Positions 38,517 to 50,839 of a DNA stretch of 64,000 nucleotides are shown piece by piece. Position 1 is the first letter of the stretch, and the number at the start of each line of letters is the position of its first letter. The DNA comes from Xenococcaceae cyanobacterium MO_167.B27. GTDB taxonomy: Bacteria; Cyanobacteriota; Cyanobacteriia; Cyanobacteriales; Xenococcaceae. The position numbers and the translations under genes were made by a program. The notes under the pieces were generated by a model. It saw only the letters and a program-made list of their open reading frames with translations, did not search any database and was not told the DNA's origin. The DNA is taken from NCBI GenBank assembly GCA_030065935.1, contig JASJCP010000007.1:38538-102537 (forward strand), read 5' to 3'.

Positions 38517-40379
38517 TCAGTAAAAACAAGCAACTACCTGCTGTTTCAAAAATAGATATTGCCTTCCACCATCAACTTGCTTTCCACTAATGGGAAAAAC
38601 ATTTTTTTCATTTAACAAACTAATTACCTTTCTGGGAGAAGTATGTATCTGACAAGCTAATTCAACAGCAGTGACATATTGGGTATGAAATTTTGCTATC
38701 GACGACTTTAAGACTTTTCTATGACGATGATGTTGGTGAATCTCGATCTCCGCCTCAATAAAACCGCGATCGATCCAAAATGCAGCTACTTGTTGCTTTA
38801 CCCCTAGCAGGATCGCAACATCTAATACGGTTAAAATTTCTTCGTCTCCTTTGAAGTATTCCTCTACCAGACGATTTACATCTCGGACATCGAAGCAATA
38901 CTGTTTCAATCCAATTCCTTTGTCTTTGCTAATTGGAACTATGGTTTTATCTAAAATTGCCTCAACCAAACTACCAATTGTGCATCCAGAACCACTCAAT
39001 CTGCGAATTGCCAAGTCGAAAGAACATTTGTTGGTTATCTCATTATTTATTGTTTCATTCAATAGAGTATCAATATGGTTCAATAGCTCAACTGGTGCAT
39101 TGCGATTTATCAGCCATTTTTGATGTCCATCTACAGTACGTCCTCGAAAAGCAGTCAAACAAGAGTGTTCGATTAGATTAACTACAGCTTTGCGTCCAAT
39201 CCCTAAAATCGTAGCTACGTCCTTGGGAGAAATAGCATTTTTCAGGTTTTGTAGATAAGCTTCTGCACTCTCTCTTTCGACTAATATCGATGTTCTTTTG
39301 CCCATTTTACGCAACCGACCCTTTAAAGTACCACACTCAACCGATCGCAATACCCAAGCTTCAGTCATTTTAAGCAACTTTGCCGTTTCTACTCCAGAAA
39401 GAAATTTGCGATCGCTACCATCAGGTATTTCAATCCGTCCCAGTTTTGAATTTAAGTAACCTCCATCCCATTGAGTCGCTAAATAATTTTCAAAAGCTTC
39501 GTGTAGAAAGCCAAAAGTCTGTCTAGGAAAATTTTTATAAAGTCGGCGATAAAAGTTACCAAAATCTCTAGCTATTCCCGTATCTCTCTCTGGGTGAGAA
39601 CTTCTATTTTTGTACCATTCTAAGAAACGCTCAAAGCCATGAGGAAATTCTTGGAGATAATTCCAAGCAGAAAGAAATAGTTCGTGTAATTCAACATTGC
39701 TACGATTGGTAGCGATAAATTTACCTGTTGTGTCACCAACATCAATTAGTTGACCTGCAAAAAAGGAAAAAAGACTAATCAGGTGTTCCAATTCTAAATT
39801 CAAAATCGGGTGGCAATCGCCAATTAGTTGAAGTTCGGCTTTTCGCAATTTTCCTAAACCGCAAGCTGCGAATAACAAATGAGAAGGAATAGTTTTTGGT
39901 AATTCAAGGATTTTCGATCTAATATCGCACCAATCTAGCTTGCAATACTTACATTCATTGACAGAATTACGATCCCAACGAATAGGGCGATCGCATTGAG
40001 GGCAAACATCTACAAGCAAGCAATGGTGAATCGGACAGACTGTAAGGGGAATTAAATTCCAAATCTTTCGACAATAAGACTTTTCTGCCAGACAACAGGG
40101 ACATATCTTTGCCTTAAGCTTAGATAGATTATAGGTGGGTAAAGATCTGCCAAAAAATTTGACTCTAGCAACTTTGCTCGATTTGTACTCCCGAAAAGCC
40201 ATTTTCCATAGCGTAGACTCTTCAACTGAAAGTAATCGAGCCAATTTAGAAAAATCCTGAGTAGTGCGATCGCAAAAGTTCCCATTAGCTGCATACTGAG
40301 GAATTTCTGCCAGACTATAAATCCATTGGGGTGAAGAATAACGGTTGACTTGGCTTAGACGAAGAACATAGCCAGCCAA
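38517..40379 (-). CDS. tnsD: TnsD-like target selector (TniQ domain plus DNA-binding modules)
   Basis: At least 620 aa. The homologous frame extends beyond the first TTG at 40379: upstream in-frame codons encode LLRRPRPYADED, which with LAGYVLRLSQVN makes the conserved TniQ N-terminus. The frame closes at a TAA at 40424 with only ATA (40418) as a possible start. The TniQ domain carries zinc-binding Cys/His (ICPCCLAEKSYC, CPIHHC, CPQC, CKYCKLDWC). The C-terminal half has repeated winged-helix/MerR-like modules (FLSGVETAKLLKMTEAWVLR, ISPKDVATILGIGRKAVVNL, LTVLDVAILLGVKQQVAAFW, VTAVELACQIHTSPRKVISL). It should choose the chromosomal homing site, here probably gyrB. Confidence 0.85.
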   Translation of the reverse strand: MAGYVLRLSQVNRYSSPQWIYSLAEIPQYAANGNFCDRTTQDFSKLARLLSVEESTLWKMAFREYKSSKVARVKFFGRSLPTYNLSKLKAKICPCCLAEKSYCRKIWNLIPLTVCPIHHCLLVDVCPQCDRPIRWDRNSVNECKYCKLDWCDIRSKILELPKTIPSHLLFAACGLGKLRKAELQLIGDCHPILNLELEHLISLFSFFAGQLIDVGDTTGKFIATNRSNVELHELFLSAWNYLQEFPHGFERFLEWYKNRSSHPERDTGIARDFGNFYRRLYKNFPRQTFGFLHEAFENYLATQWDGGYLNSKLGRIEIPDGSDRKFLSGVETAKLLKMTEAWVLRSVECGTLKGRLRKMGKRTSILVERESAEAYLQNLKNAISPKDVATILGIGRKAVVNLIEHSCLTAFRGRTVDGHQKWLINRNAPVELLNHIDTLLNETINNEITNKCSFDLAIRRLSGSGCTIGSLVEAILDKTIVPISKDKGIGLKQYCFDVRDVNRLVEEYFKGDEEILTVLDVAILLGVKQQVAAFWIDRGFIEAEIEIHQHHRHRKVLKSSIAKFHTQYVTAVELACQIHTSPRKVISLLNEKNVFPISGKQVDGGRQYLFLKQQVVACFY

Positions 40380-40494
40380 ATCCTCATCTGCGTAAGGTCT
40401 GGGACGGCGAAGTAATATATTTTATTCCAAATTCCCGCTCTTCATCTAATTTTGCAGCGATCGCTATAAACATCTCTTTTTCATATAATATCAC

Positions 40495-40522
40495 ATATTT
40501 ACATCAGATATGATGTAAATAT
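40495..40522. promoter_or_regulatory. Candidate operator palindrome between tnsD and the RHH gene
   Basis: ATATTTACATC (40495-40505) and its exact complement GATGTAAATAT (40512-40522) with a 6-nt spacer. It lies between divergently read tnsD and the ribbon-helix-helix gene, where a repressor site would be expected. Binding by that protein is inference. Confidence 0.6.
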
Positions 40523-40588
40523 ATTACTATGAGATATAGATAATAGATTGTGAAACGCGGAGTATTAACATAGTTAAAGAAATAAGTT

Positions 40589-40801
40589 ATGAGTAGTGAT
40601 AAATCTGTGAGCAAGCGAATCAATGTAACCTTGCCAGATTCGGTGGTGGATGAATTGGAAGATTGGGCGAACGCTCAAGGACGTTCTCTGGCAAATCTGG
40701 CAGCCTTTTTATTGGAGATGGCACTAAAAGAAGCTAAAGACAAAGGCGAAATTCCATCTCAGGGATTTTCAAGGCAGCAAAAAAAGAATCAACAGGACTG
40801 A
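40589..40801 (+). CDS. Ribbon-helix-helix (CopG/Arc-like) transcription regulator
   Basis: 70 aa. SVSKRINVTLPDSVVDELED forms the beta strand and first helix of a CopG/Arc DNA-binding domain; AQGRSLANLAAFLLEMAL forms the second helix. It is the only plus-strand gene in the transposon, placed between tnsD and tniQ. A perfect palindrome lies 66 bp upstream. Likely role: repression of transposition genes and/or itself. CAST elements often carry small regulators near the tns genes. Confidence 0.75.
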   Translation: MSSDKSVSKRINVTLPDSVVDELEDWANAQGRSLANLAAFLLEMALKEAKDKGEIPSQGFSRQQKKNQQD

Positions 40802-40848
40802 AGTTGTGTTGTGTCAATCTTGATATAGATTGCAATCTCTTGGAGTCA

Positions 40849-41532
40849 TTATTTCAGATGAAGGTCTTCTAACTTGCGTCGGAAGGTGGCAACGAGGCTT
40901 AATTTCTGTAAATGGTTTTTTCTTTGTCCAAATCGCTTGTACTCCACTCGATAAAAGCGATCGAACCATTCTATAAAATACGATAAATTGCTAGTTCCAG
41001 TTTCATATATCTGTGCCGATTTTGATAGCAATTTGTGTAGCTTTCGATTAGTCAATGGTAATTGAAGTCGATATAAACTATCTCCTGGATTGTGTAGCGA
41101 TAGGGCAGTAGATATCATTAGCAGCGATATTTGGGATAAGCTAAGGTCAGAAAGTGGAGATTTAGAACTTAGAGATGTTGATTTCCCCTCTGTTAATTTG
41201 CAGCTACGAGCTACTACTTCACTTAAGTCATTTTCTTCTTGCTTTATTTTGGTAACTAACGTCTCACCAAACTGCCATCCGCATTTACATTTCCAGTCAT
41301 TCTTCAACTCATCCCAATTCCACACAGACTGACATTGGGGGCAGGTATCAACTAATAAGCATTGGTGAATATAACAACTGGTATAGCACCACAAACACTG
41401 GTCTTTGTGATAATAACCATCAGTAGCAAAACAAGTAGGGCAAATCTTTATTTTTTCCCGCTCTAACCACTCATAATCCAAAACAGAGCGATAAGCTTTG
41501 ACTTTGCGATCGCCCATTTCTGAAAATACCAT
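40849..41532 (-). CDS. tniQ: TniQ, N-terminally truncated, overlapping tnsC
   Basis: 227 aa from ATG 41532. Zinc-binding Cys/His are present: ICPTCFATDGYYHKDQCLWC, CYIHQCLLVDTCPQC, CKCGW. Comparison with the neighbouring TnsD (STLWKMAFREYKSSKVARV) shows that the frame upstream of the ATG still encodes a match (GHLWEMVFSEM) and then closes at TAA 41565. The first 60-80 residues of a normal TniQ, including the ESL..Y..RL..N segment, are missing. In I-B CASTs this shorter TniQ binds Cascade for RNA-guided insertion. It probably cannot do so in this form. Confidence 0.75.
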   Translation of the reverse strand: MVFSEMGDRKVKAYRSVLDYEWLEREKIKICPTCFATDGYYHKDQCLWCYTSCYIHQCLLVDTCPQCQSVWNWDELKNDWKCKCGWQFGETLVTKIKQEENDLSEVVARSCKLTEGKSTSLSSKSPLSDLSLSQISLLMISTALSLHNPGDSLYRLQLPLTNRKLHKLLSKSAQIYETGTSNLSYFIEWFDRFYRVEYKRFGQRKNHLQKLSLVATFRRKLEDLHLK

Positions 41533-42499
41533 CTCCCATAAATGCCCTTCTTCTTTGTTTACTTATATCAAACGCATAACTTCCCTCAAAATCTAGTCTT
41601 TTAACCAGAAACGGCTCGGTATATTTAAAAGGCTTTTCATGCTTGAGGTGTCTCTCGTAAACAGTATTCAAAATCTCTAAATCGAGTCGTTTTAGGTCTT
41701 GTTTGATCGCTAAAGTAGCCCCTTTACGAATTAGTGTCATAATATGGGCAATAGTGCCGTCAGTTGCGTAATAAATACGTTCAGCCATAGACTTGTTAGC
41801 TAATCCAGATTTTTCTGCCAAAGGTAACTGCTCTTCTATATCACTGAGAAATTGTCGAAACAACTTCATTCCCGAATCATTGCGAGGAAAAGGAATCAAT
41901 TCATGACGATAAGTAAATCTACGGCTTAACTGTGAATTATCAACCTCCAAAATCCTTTTAGACTCAGGTAATCCAAATAACACAACGGGTATCCGGGTAT
42001 TTAAAATTAGATTCTTTAACCAATCGCAAACGTTTCTCAAAACTCGTTGAGATTCGCGATCGATAAAATGGTGAAATTCATCCAGTACAATAAGTTCGAC
42101 TTGACAAGCAGCTAATAGATCGTATGCCCTACTGGTCTGATTAGTAGTTGTTCCTTTGTTGTATAGAGGATCGCCAAGCTTTTTTAAGATAGCTTCCACT
42201 AGCCCTTTTACCGTTGCGGGGACGGGAATTGGTGTATACACTATAGGGACAATACTCCCCTCATCTGTTTCTTGTCTGGGATAGTTTTGAGCGTAAGTTT
42301 TGTAAATTGTTGTCTTTCCTGCTCCCGCTTCGCCAATTAACAAAAGACAATCGGGATCGCTGTCTGCGTTAGTTTCGGGACTGTAATGACATTCGTAAAT
42401 ATCTTCTAGCACGCGATTAAATAAAGGATAGGTAGCATAGATTTGATTTGCAGCTATTATTTTTTCCTTAGTTGTAGCGTATTTAGTATCTTTAGACAT
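41471..42499 (-). CDS. tnsC: TnsC, AAA+ regulator of Tn7-like transposition
   Basis: 342 aa. Walker A GEAGAGKT at residues 56-63, Walker B VELIVLDEFHHF (D140, E141), then VVLFGLPESKRIL and SRRFTYRHELIPF as in TnsC/TniB. TnsC polymerises on DNA and links the target selector to TnsB. The last about 22 residues (MGDGIFRNGRSQ onward) lie in sequence that belongs to tniQ in another frame, so the original C-terminus and stop codon appear to have been lost in a deletion. The ATPase core is intact. Confidence 0.88.
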   Translation of the reverse strand: MSKDTKYATTKEKIIAANQIYATYPLFNRVLEDIYECHYSPETNADSDPDCLLLIGEAGAGKTTIYKTYAQNYPRQETDEGSIVPIVYTPIPVPATVKGLVEAILKKLGDPLYNKGTTTNQTSRAYDLLAACQVELIVLDEFHHFIDRESQRVLRNVCDWLKNLILNTRIPVVLFGLPESKRILEVDNSQLSRRFTYRHELIPFPRNDSGMKLFRQFLSDIEEQLPLAEKSGLANKSMAERIYYATDGTIAHIMTLIRKGATLAIKQDLKRLDLEILNTVYERHLKHEKPFKYTEPFLVKRLDFEGSYAFDISKQRRRAFMGDGIFRNGRSQSQSLSLCFGL

Positions 42500-42577
42500 A
42501 AATTTCAGTATTGAAATAAGTTTGAATTTCTAATGTTATGAAAGCCATCTCAAACGTGGCTCGATCTCACCGCTAAA

Positions 42578-44947
42578 TTATCGGGAAGGAGGTTTCCATT
42601 GAGGCAATCCAATACTGGCTCTCGATTTTGTCTCTTGTTTTGGCGGTTGCTCTTGTTTCTTATTTGTAGATGAACTTGTTTCAGCTAGATTATCTATAAT
42701 GTGCTGCTTTTCTCTCAGAGATTCTTGTTGCTTCTTGTTAGCAGTTGAACTGGTCTTATTTTTTCGCTCTGATTTGGATTTGCGAGCTATCGATTTTTTC
42801 CCAGCTTTTGACTGGGACTTTTTCTGAGTCTTTGAAGGTTTAGTTTCGCTTTTGGTATTAACAGAATTCTCTGGCAATATTTCAACAGAAATTTCTTCAG
42901 CTTTAGCGTCTAACTCTACAGCACTGGAGAAATCAGATATACCCGCATTGATATTAGATAATACTGGCTCTGCATCAACTGTAATTTCATCAAATGGATT
43001 GGCAGGCTCGATCCCCTTTGATCTTTCTTGGGCGAAAATTATATCTTCACCCCTACCTGTTCCCATATATTTGATTACTTGCTTAGAAGTTTTTGCTGCT
43101 TTTGTTTTCTTTATTGCATCGCCAACAATATTTTGAATTTGCTGTTTGGCTAATGCTAGTGCGACAACATCTACATTTTGCCCATTTTGAATTATTCCTT
43201 GATTTAAAGCATATCGATGAATAATTCTATGTTGAGCCAGTGAGAGACTCTGAGTGTAATTCTGATTTATCGCTGGAACTGCTACATATTCTCTTGTCTG
43301 AGGATCGAAGACATGAATAACTGAAATATCGTTCCGATTATATTTAAACTTAGCTTTTTCTCTTCCTCTAATTTTGTCTCTTCTACGGAAATCGCCTGCC
43401 TCATAGCGATCGCGTAATGCTTGTAGGCGATCGCTATTGTAAAACAAATAATAAAACTCAATTCCTTTTCTACTGATAGTTCTCTCTTCAATATCTCCTA
43501 ATAAAACCTTTAAAGTATCATCAGAACTGGGCAAGGAAATAGGATAGGATAGGACTCCATGATCCCAAACTGAAGCGCGAGGATTTTTAAATTTAGTATG
43601 GGAACTTTGATTATGTATATCTATTAGGAAGATATGAATGATTTCTTGTAGTTCGTCTAGCGTTACAACCGCCTGCTTTTTGGGATCGTAATCATTTTCT
43701 TCCAAAAACTTGGCGCAACTTCCTGGAATTTTGCCATTCAACTGTTTCTGAATACTGCCAAAATATCTCTCAACTGTAGGTTTATACCAAGGTGTTCTAA
43801 CAGGACAAAATTCTAAATTTACTTTTAGTTCACGACAAGCGTCTTCTAATGATTTGCCTCGAAAATCTCTACCATTATCGACTTTGAGGGTTTCCATTAA
43901 ACCAAAAGAAGTCCAATTATTTTTGACGCGAGCATACTCCGATTTTACGTATTCTTTCGCTCGAATGCTATGCAACAAGCAATACATAACTGAAAGATAA
44001 CTAGGTGGGTCAAAAGTTAAGTAATATCCAACGACCGTTTGTGAATACACATCGATTGCAGATGTAAGCCAGGGTAAACCTACTGGTAATCTATGCTCAT
44101 TGTCCAAAACAAAGAAAGGTAACTTACAGTGATCGATTTCTACGACCTCCAATGGTCTAGTAGGATTGAGGCTCTTACCAGCACTCACAGGGCGATGAAT
44201 CAAATCTGAGGTTCTCTTTCCTAAACGTGCTTCATCTCTCTTTTGAGAAGGAATTTTTTTGATGATATTCCGAATTGCCATATAGTTAGGAATTTTTAGC
44301 TCTGGCAAACTTAAAGATTGTCTATACTGATTTTCTTCTACAATCAAAACAATCACGCGATCGTAGGTATCTTTGATAGAACCTTGGTTACGATTGAGGT
44401 ATATCTCATCAATTGCTTGTTGGATAATATTGTGAACTTCTGGAGCTAATCTGGAGTTACGATTGCCTTTCTTTTTAGTATTTGATACTAAAGAATGAAT
44501 ACTCCCTTCAGATTGCTTGTATTTCTTGACCCATTGATAAACCGAACTATATGAAGGTTTAGGTTTATTCTGAATTTCTTGTGGGATATTCTCGTCTAGT
44601 TTTATCTGACGATATACTTCTTTAATGATTGGTTCTAAAGCTTGTTTAGTAGACTTATTTATCCCCTCTTCTAAGACTTTCTTGACATATTTTTCTCGCC
44701 AAATTGCATTGTTTCTATCTGTTTCATTCAGATCGGGGAAAGCGATATGTTGTTGAAACTTTGCCGTAATGAACTGAAGTTCCCCTTTAAACAAAAGGTC
44801 TATAATATCAGTTTCTGACAAGCTAGTTTCTTTTATTGTAACTACATTGCGGATTTTCCAGTCTCCTGGAGGTATGCGTGCGATTAATTCATATTCTTGT
44901 CCATACAGTTCAAACTTTAAACCATCTCGCAACGTTATTTTAGACAT
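42578..44947 (-). CDS. tnsB: TnsB, DDE transposase
   Basis: 789 aa. Catalytic triad: D272 in LEVVEIDHCKLPF, D357 in LKVDNGRDFRG, E393 in TPWYKPTVERYFGS. N-terminal helix-turn-helix regions bind the transposon ends; residues 131-150 (PSYSSVYQWVKKYKQSEGSI) look like one. The last about 110 residues are Ser/Lys/Gln-rich and disordered, the region that contacts TnsC in related systems. It joins and cuts 3' ends. The start overlaps tnsA by 8 nt; tnsC follows after 78 nt. No damage seen. Confidence 0.93.
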   Translation of the reverse strand: MSKITLRDGLKFELYGQEYELIARIPPGDWKIRNVVTIKETSLSETDIIDLLFKGELQFITAKFQQHIAFPDLNETDRNNAIWREKYVKKVLEEGINKSTKQALEPIIKEVYRQIKLDENIPQEIQNKPKPSYSSVYQWVKKYKQSEGSIHSLVSNTKKKGNRNSRLAPEVHNIIQQAIDEIYLNRNQGSIKDTYDRVIVLIVEENQYRQSLSLPELKIPNYMAIRNIIKKIPSQKRDEARLGKRTSDLIHRPVSAGKSLNPTRPLEVVEIDHCKLPFFVLDNEHRLPVGLPWLTSAIDVYSQTVVGYYLTFDPPSYLSVMYCLLHSIRAKEYVKSEYARVKNNWTSFGLMETLKVDNGRDFRGKSLEDACRELKVNLEFCPVRTPWYKPTVERYFGSIQKQLNGKIPGSCAKFLEENDYDPKKQAVVTLDELQEIIHIFLIDIHNQSSHTKFKNPRASVWDHGVLSYPISLPSSDDTLKVLLGDIEERTISRKGIEFYYLFYNSDRLQALRDRYEAGDFRRRDKIRGREKAKFKYNRNDISVIHVFDPQTREYVAVPAINQNYTQSLSLAQHRIIHRYALNQGIIQNGQNVDVVALALAKQQIQNIVGDAIKKTKAAKTSKQVIKYMGTGRGEDIIFAQERSKGIEPANPFDEITVDAEPVLSNINAGISDFSSAVELDAKAEEISVEILPENSVNTKSETKPSKTQKKSQSKAGKKSIARKSKSERKNKTSSTANKKQQESLREKQHIIDNLAETSSSTNKKQEQPPKQETKSRASIGLPQWKPPSR

Positions 44948-45536
44948 TTAATAATCTCTCCCAATCAATTTTTTCTGAGACTGCTGTGATCTCACTGTCT
45001 AACTGAATAGGTTGCTTGAGATCTATCTCGACTGAGCAACAGAATATCAACTTGAGCAATACATTACGAGGAATTTTATGGCAGTCAAGAATTTGATAAA
45101 TATTTGCTAACGAAGTTGGGACTTGAGATCTAACCACTTCCAAACAGTCTCGATATTCATTAATACTGAAGCTTTCTCGTGCATATCGATAAAGTAGCTT
45201 GATATTAGAGAAGATTGGCTCTTTTCTCACTTCCAACTCGCTCAAGGCAACAAATGTCCATCCCGTATTATTACAAATACTAGTTAATTGCTGGTACCGT
45301 CGCTTATATCGATTGCCCTGAAGTGTTTTTCTAGATTTAACATCGATAATTTGTTTCTTCCGACAGCGAATAACCTGGAAATCGGGAACATATTGTTTGA
45401 GTTTGCCTGACTCGTAAAAATTAAATGACATAGCTATCGTTGTATAAGATACAACATCTGGATCGAATTCCAGCCAGTACATAAAATCTCTTTTGAGCGC
45501 GGAATCATACCAAACACCCGTTTTGGGACTTGCGCT
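44940..45536 (-). pseudogene. tnsA: TnsA endonuclease, 5'-truncated with altered catalytic residue
   Basis: The conserved frame runs from about 45536 to 44940; the first ATG is at 45482 (180 aa). Upstream codons still encode KTGVWYDSALKRDF, the family block SxLExDF with Lys in place of the first catalytic Glu (codon AAA at 45494-45492). The other active-site residues are visible: Asp in YVPDFQVI and Lys in IIDVKSRK. The frame is closed by a TAA that coincides with the edge of the 78-bp hairpin at 45539-45616. Beyond the hairpin an ATG (45636) followed by MKGRSK could be the original start. TnsA cuts the 5' strands to give cut-and-paste transposition. Confidence 0.75.
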
Positions 45537-45538
45537 TT

Positions 45539-45616
45539 ATTAAAATACCAGCCTTTTAACTAATCCATTTAATTGTTAGGCTCTTACTGCTAACTGATGA
45601 AGGCTGGTATTTTAAT
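45539..45616. repeat. 78-bp hairpin (MITE-like) at the 5' edge of tnsA
   Basis: ATTAAAATACCAGCCTT (45539-45555) and its exact complement AAGGCTGGTATTTTAAT (45600-45616) with a 44-nt middle. The tnsA frame ends precisely at its left edge. Flanks are A/T runs, so a target duplication cannot be read clearly. Confidence 0.7.
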
Positions 45617-45717
45617 TTTTTGCTCCTTCCTTTCATTTTGCAGCTACTAAAATTGCCGACAGTCTGCTTGTATCCGCGATTCCCAACTAGTCTTCTAGAA
45701 ACAGCCATAAGATAAGG

Positions 45718-45787
45718 GTATCTCTTATAATTGTGAGGGGTCTCGCCTAAACTTGCTTCAGGTGTTCATGAACCCCGTGAGATACCC
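45718..45787. repeat. Imperfect hairpin between tnsA and the right end
   Basis: GGGTATCTC (45718-45726) pairs with GAGATACCC (45779-45787), with further inner pairing of GGGGT and ACCCC. It might be a small repeat or a transcript-end structure. No gene is seen in 45637-45803. Confidence 0.5.
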
Positions 45788-45803
45788 TAGATTGTACCTT
45801 AAA

Positions 45804-45892
45804 TATTTAAGCTTATGAGTAAAAAATATTTAAGCTTATGCGTAAATATTTTAACTTATGCGTAAATATTTAGGCTTATGAGTAAAAAGACA
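45804..45892 (-). repeat. Transposon right end with four packed TnsB-type sites
   Basis: Sites of the form TATTTAAGCTTATG(A/C)GTAAA at 45804-45823, 45827-45846, 45847-45866 and 45867-45886, then AAGACA with the terminal ACA at 45890-45892. Read inward the end is TGTCTTTTTACTCATAAG. Tight packing is characteristic of the Tn7 right end, the end that lies next to the attachment gene. The first base outside is 4 bp from the gyrB stop codon (45897-45899). Confidence 0.88.
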
Positions 45893-45896
45893 ATAA

Positions 45897-50165
<4,269 letters not shown>

Positions 50166-50380
50166 TTATGACAAAAGACTTAAAAATTTTAACACAAAAG
50201 GGTATGAGGCTGTTTAAATGTTGTTTGGTAATATGTTTCTTAATGAATGCAACCCCTTTTTCAGCTACCAGTCAGTAGTAATCAGTAATCAGGGATATTT
50301 TAATACTATTGTATCATTTACTTGGTAAAGAAGTGAGGGATAGGCGATCGCTAACACAGAATTGTTTAAACTCGCGCAAT

Positions 50381-50399
50381 CCCCCCTTAATAAGGGGGG
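50381..50399. repeat. Perfect hairpin CCCCCCTTAATAAGGGGGG
   Basis: A 19-base near-palindrome, related to the longer hairpin at 13751-13794. Likely a dispersed repeat. Confidence 0.6.
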
Positions 50400-50675
50400 T
50401 GCGCAAAGAAAAACGCCAAGTTTTTATAGTAATGGAAAGCTAATTGTAATTGTGTTTAAAATAATGCGATCGCCTTATTTTATAACTATAGATTATCAGT
50501 TAGTAAAAAAAATAATATTAGTTTATTTAATACCAAAAAACTATAAGATAACGCTTATTTTTAATTAAAATAACTACGATAAAAATCAATATTATTAGTT
50601 AACTTACTACTGTTTTCTAGTTATTTATTAGTAGGATGGGTAGAATTATAATTAAACCTCATATTTTGCACTATC

Positions 50676-50780
50676 CGCGATAAATCACCAAGAAATAAAT
50701 TTCTTGGCTAATACAGAAAAGTCCTCTCAAGAGGACTCTTCTGTAGTTTTAATCACAGTTATAGTCTATTTTAATAGACT
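50676..50780. repeat. Multi-hairpin dispersed repeat, copy 1
   Basis: Contains CCAAGAAATAAATTTCTTGG (perfect hairpin), AGTCCTCTCAAGAGGACT (perfect hairpin) and AGTCTATTTTAATAGACT (hairpin). A second copy at 59912-60017 shares the same order with changes. It lies past the 3' end of the GST-like gene. Confidence 0.7.
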
Positions 50781-50839
50781 TATTCCAACGCTAATCTTTC
50801 AGATATAGCGTGGGGCTCCTGGCGACGTTAGCTGATTCA

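Larger units (their letters stand above)
23305..45892. mobile_element. Tn7-like CRISPR-associated transposon (type I-B CAST) carrying BREX
   Basis: 22.6 kb bounded by TGTGGG at the left and TGTCTT (complement, ending at 45892) at the right, each exactly 6 nt before a TTTACTCATAAG-type TnsB site. Content from left to right: left end, CRISPR array, cas5, cas7, cas8, cas6, brxL, pglZ remnant, pglX remnant, brxC, brxB, brxA, tnsD, an RHH regulator, tniQ remnant, tnsC, tnsB, tnsA remnant, right end. Cas3 and adaptation genes are absent, as expected for RNA-guided transposons. Separate tnsA and tnsB with two TniQ proteins fit the I-B2 subtype as I recall it. The flanking 5-bp sequences (GCCTT and ATAAC) do not match. 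Several genes are damaged, so the element is probably immobile. Confidence 0.9.

Noticed and set aside
40052..40294. Small frame inside tnsD
   Set aside because: Shadow of the TniQ-coding frame with no independent signal.
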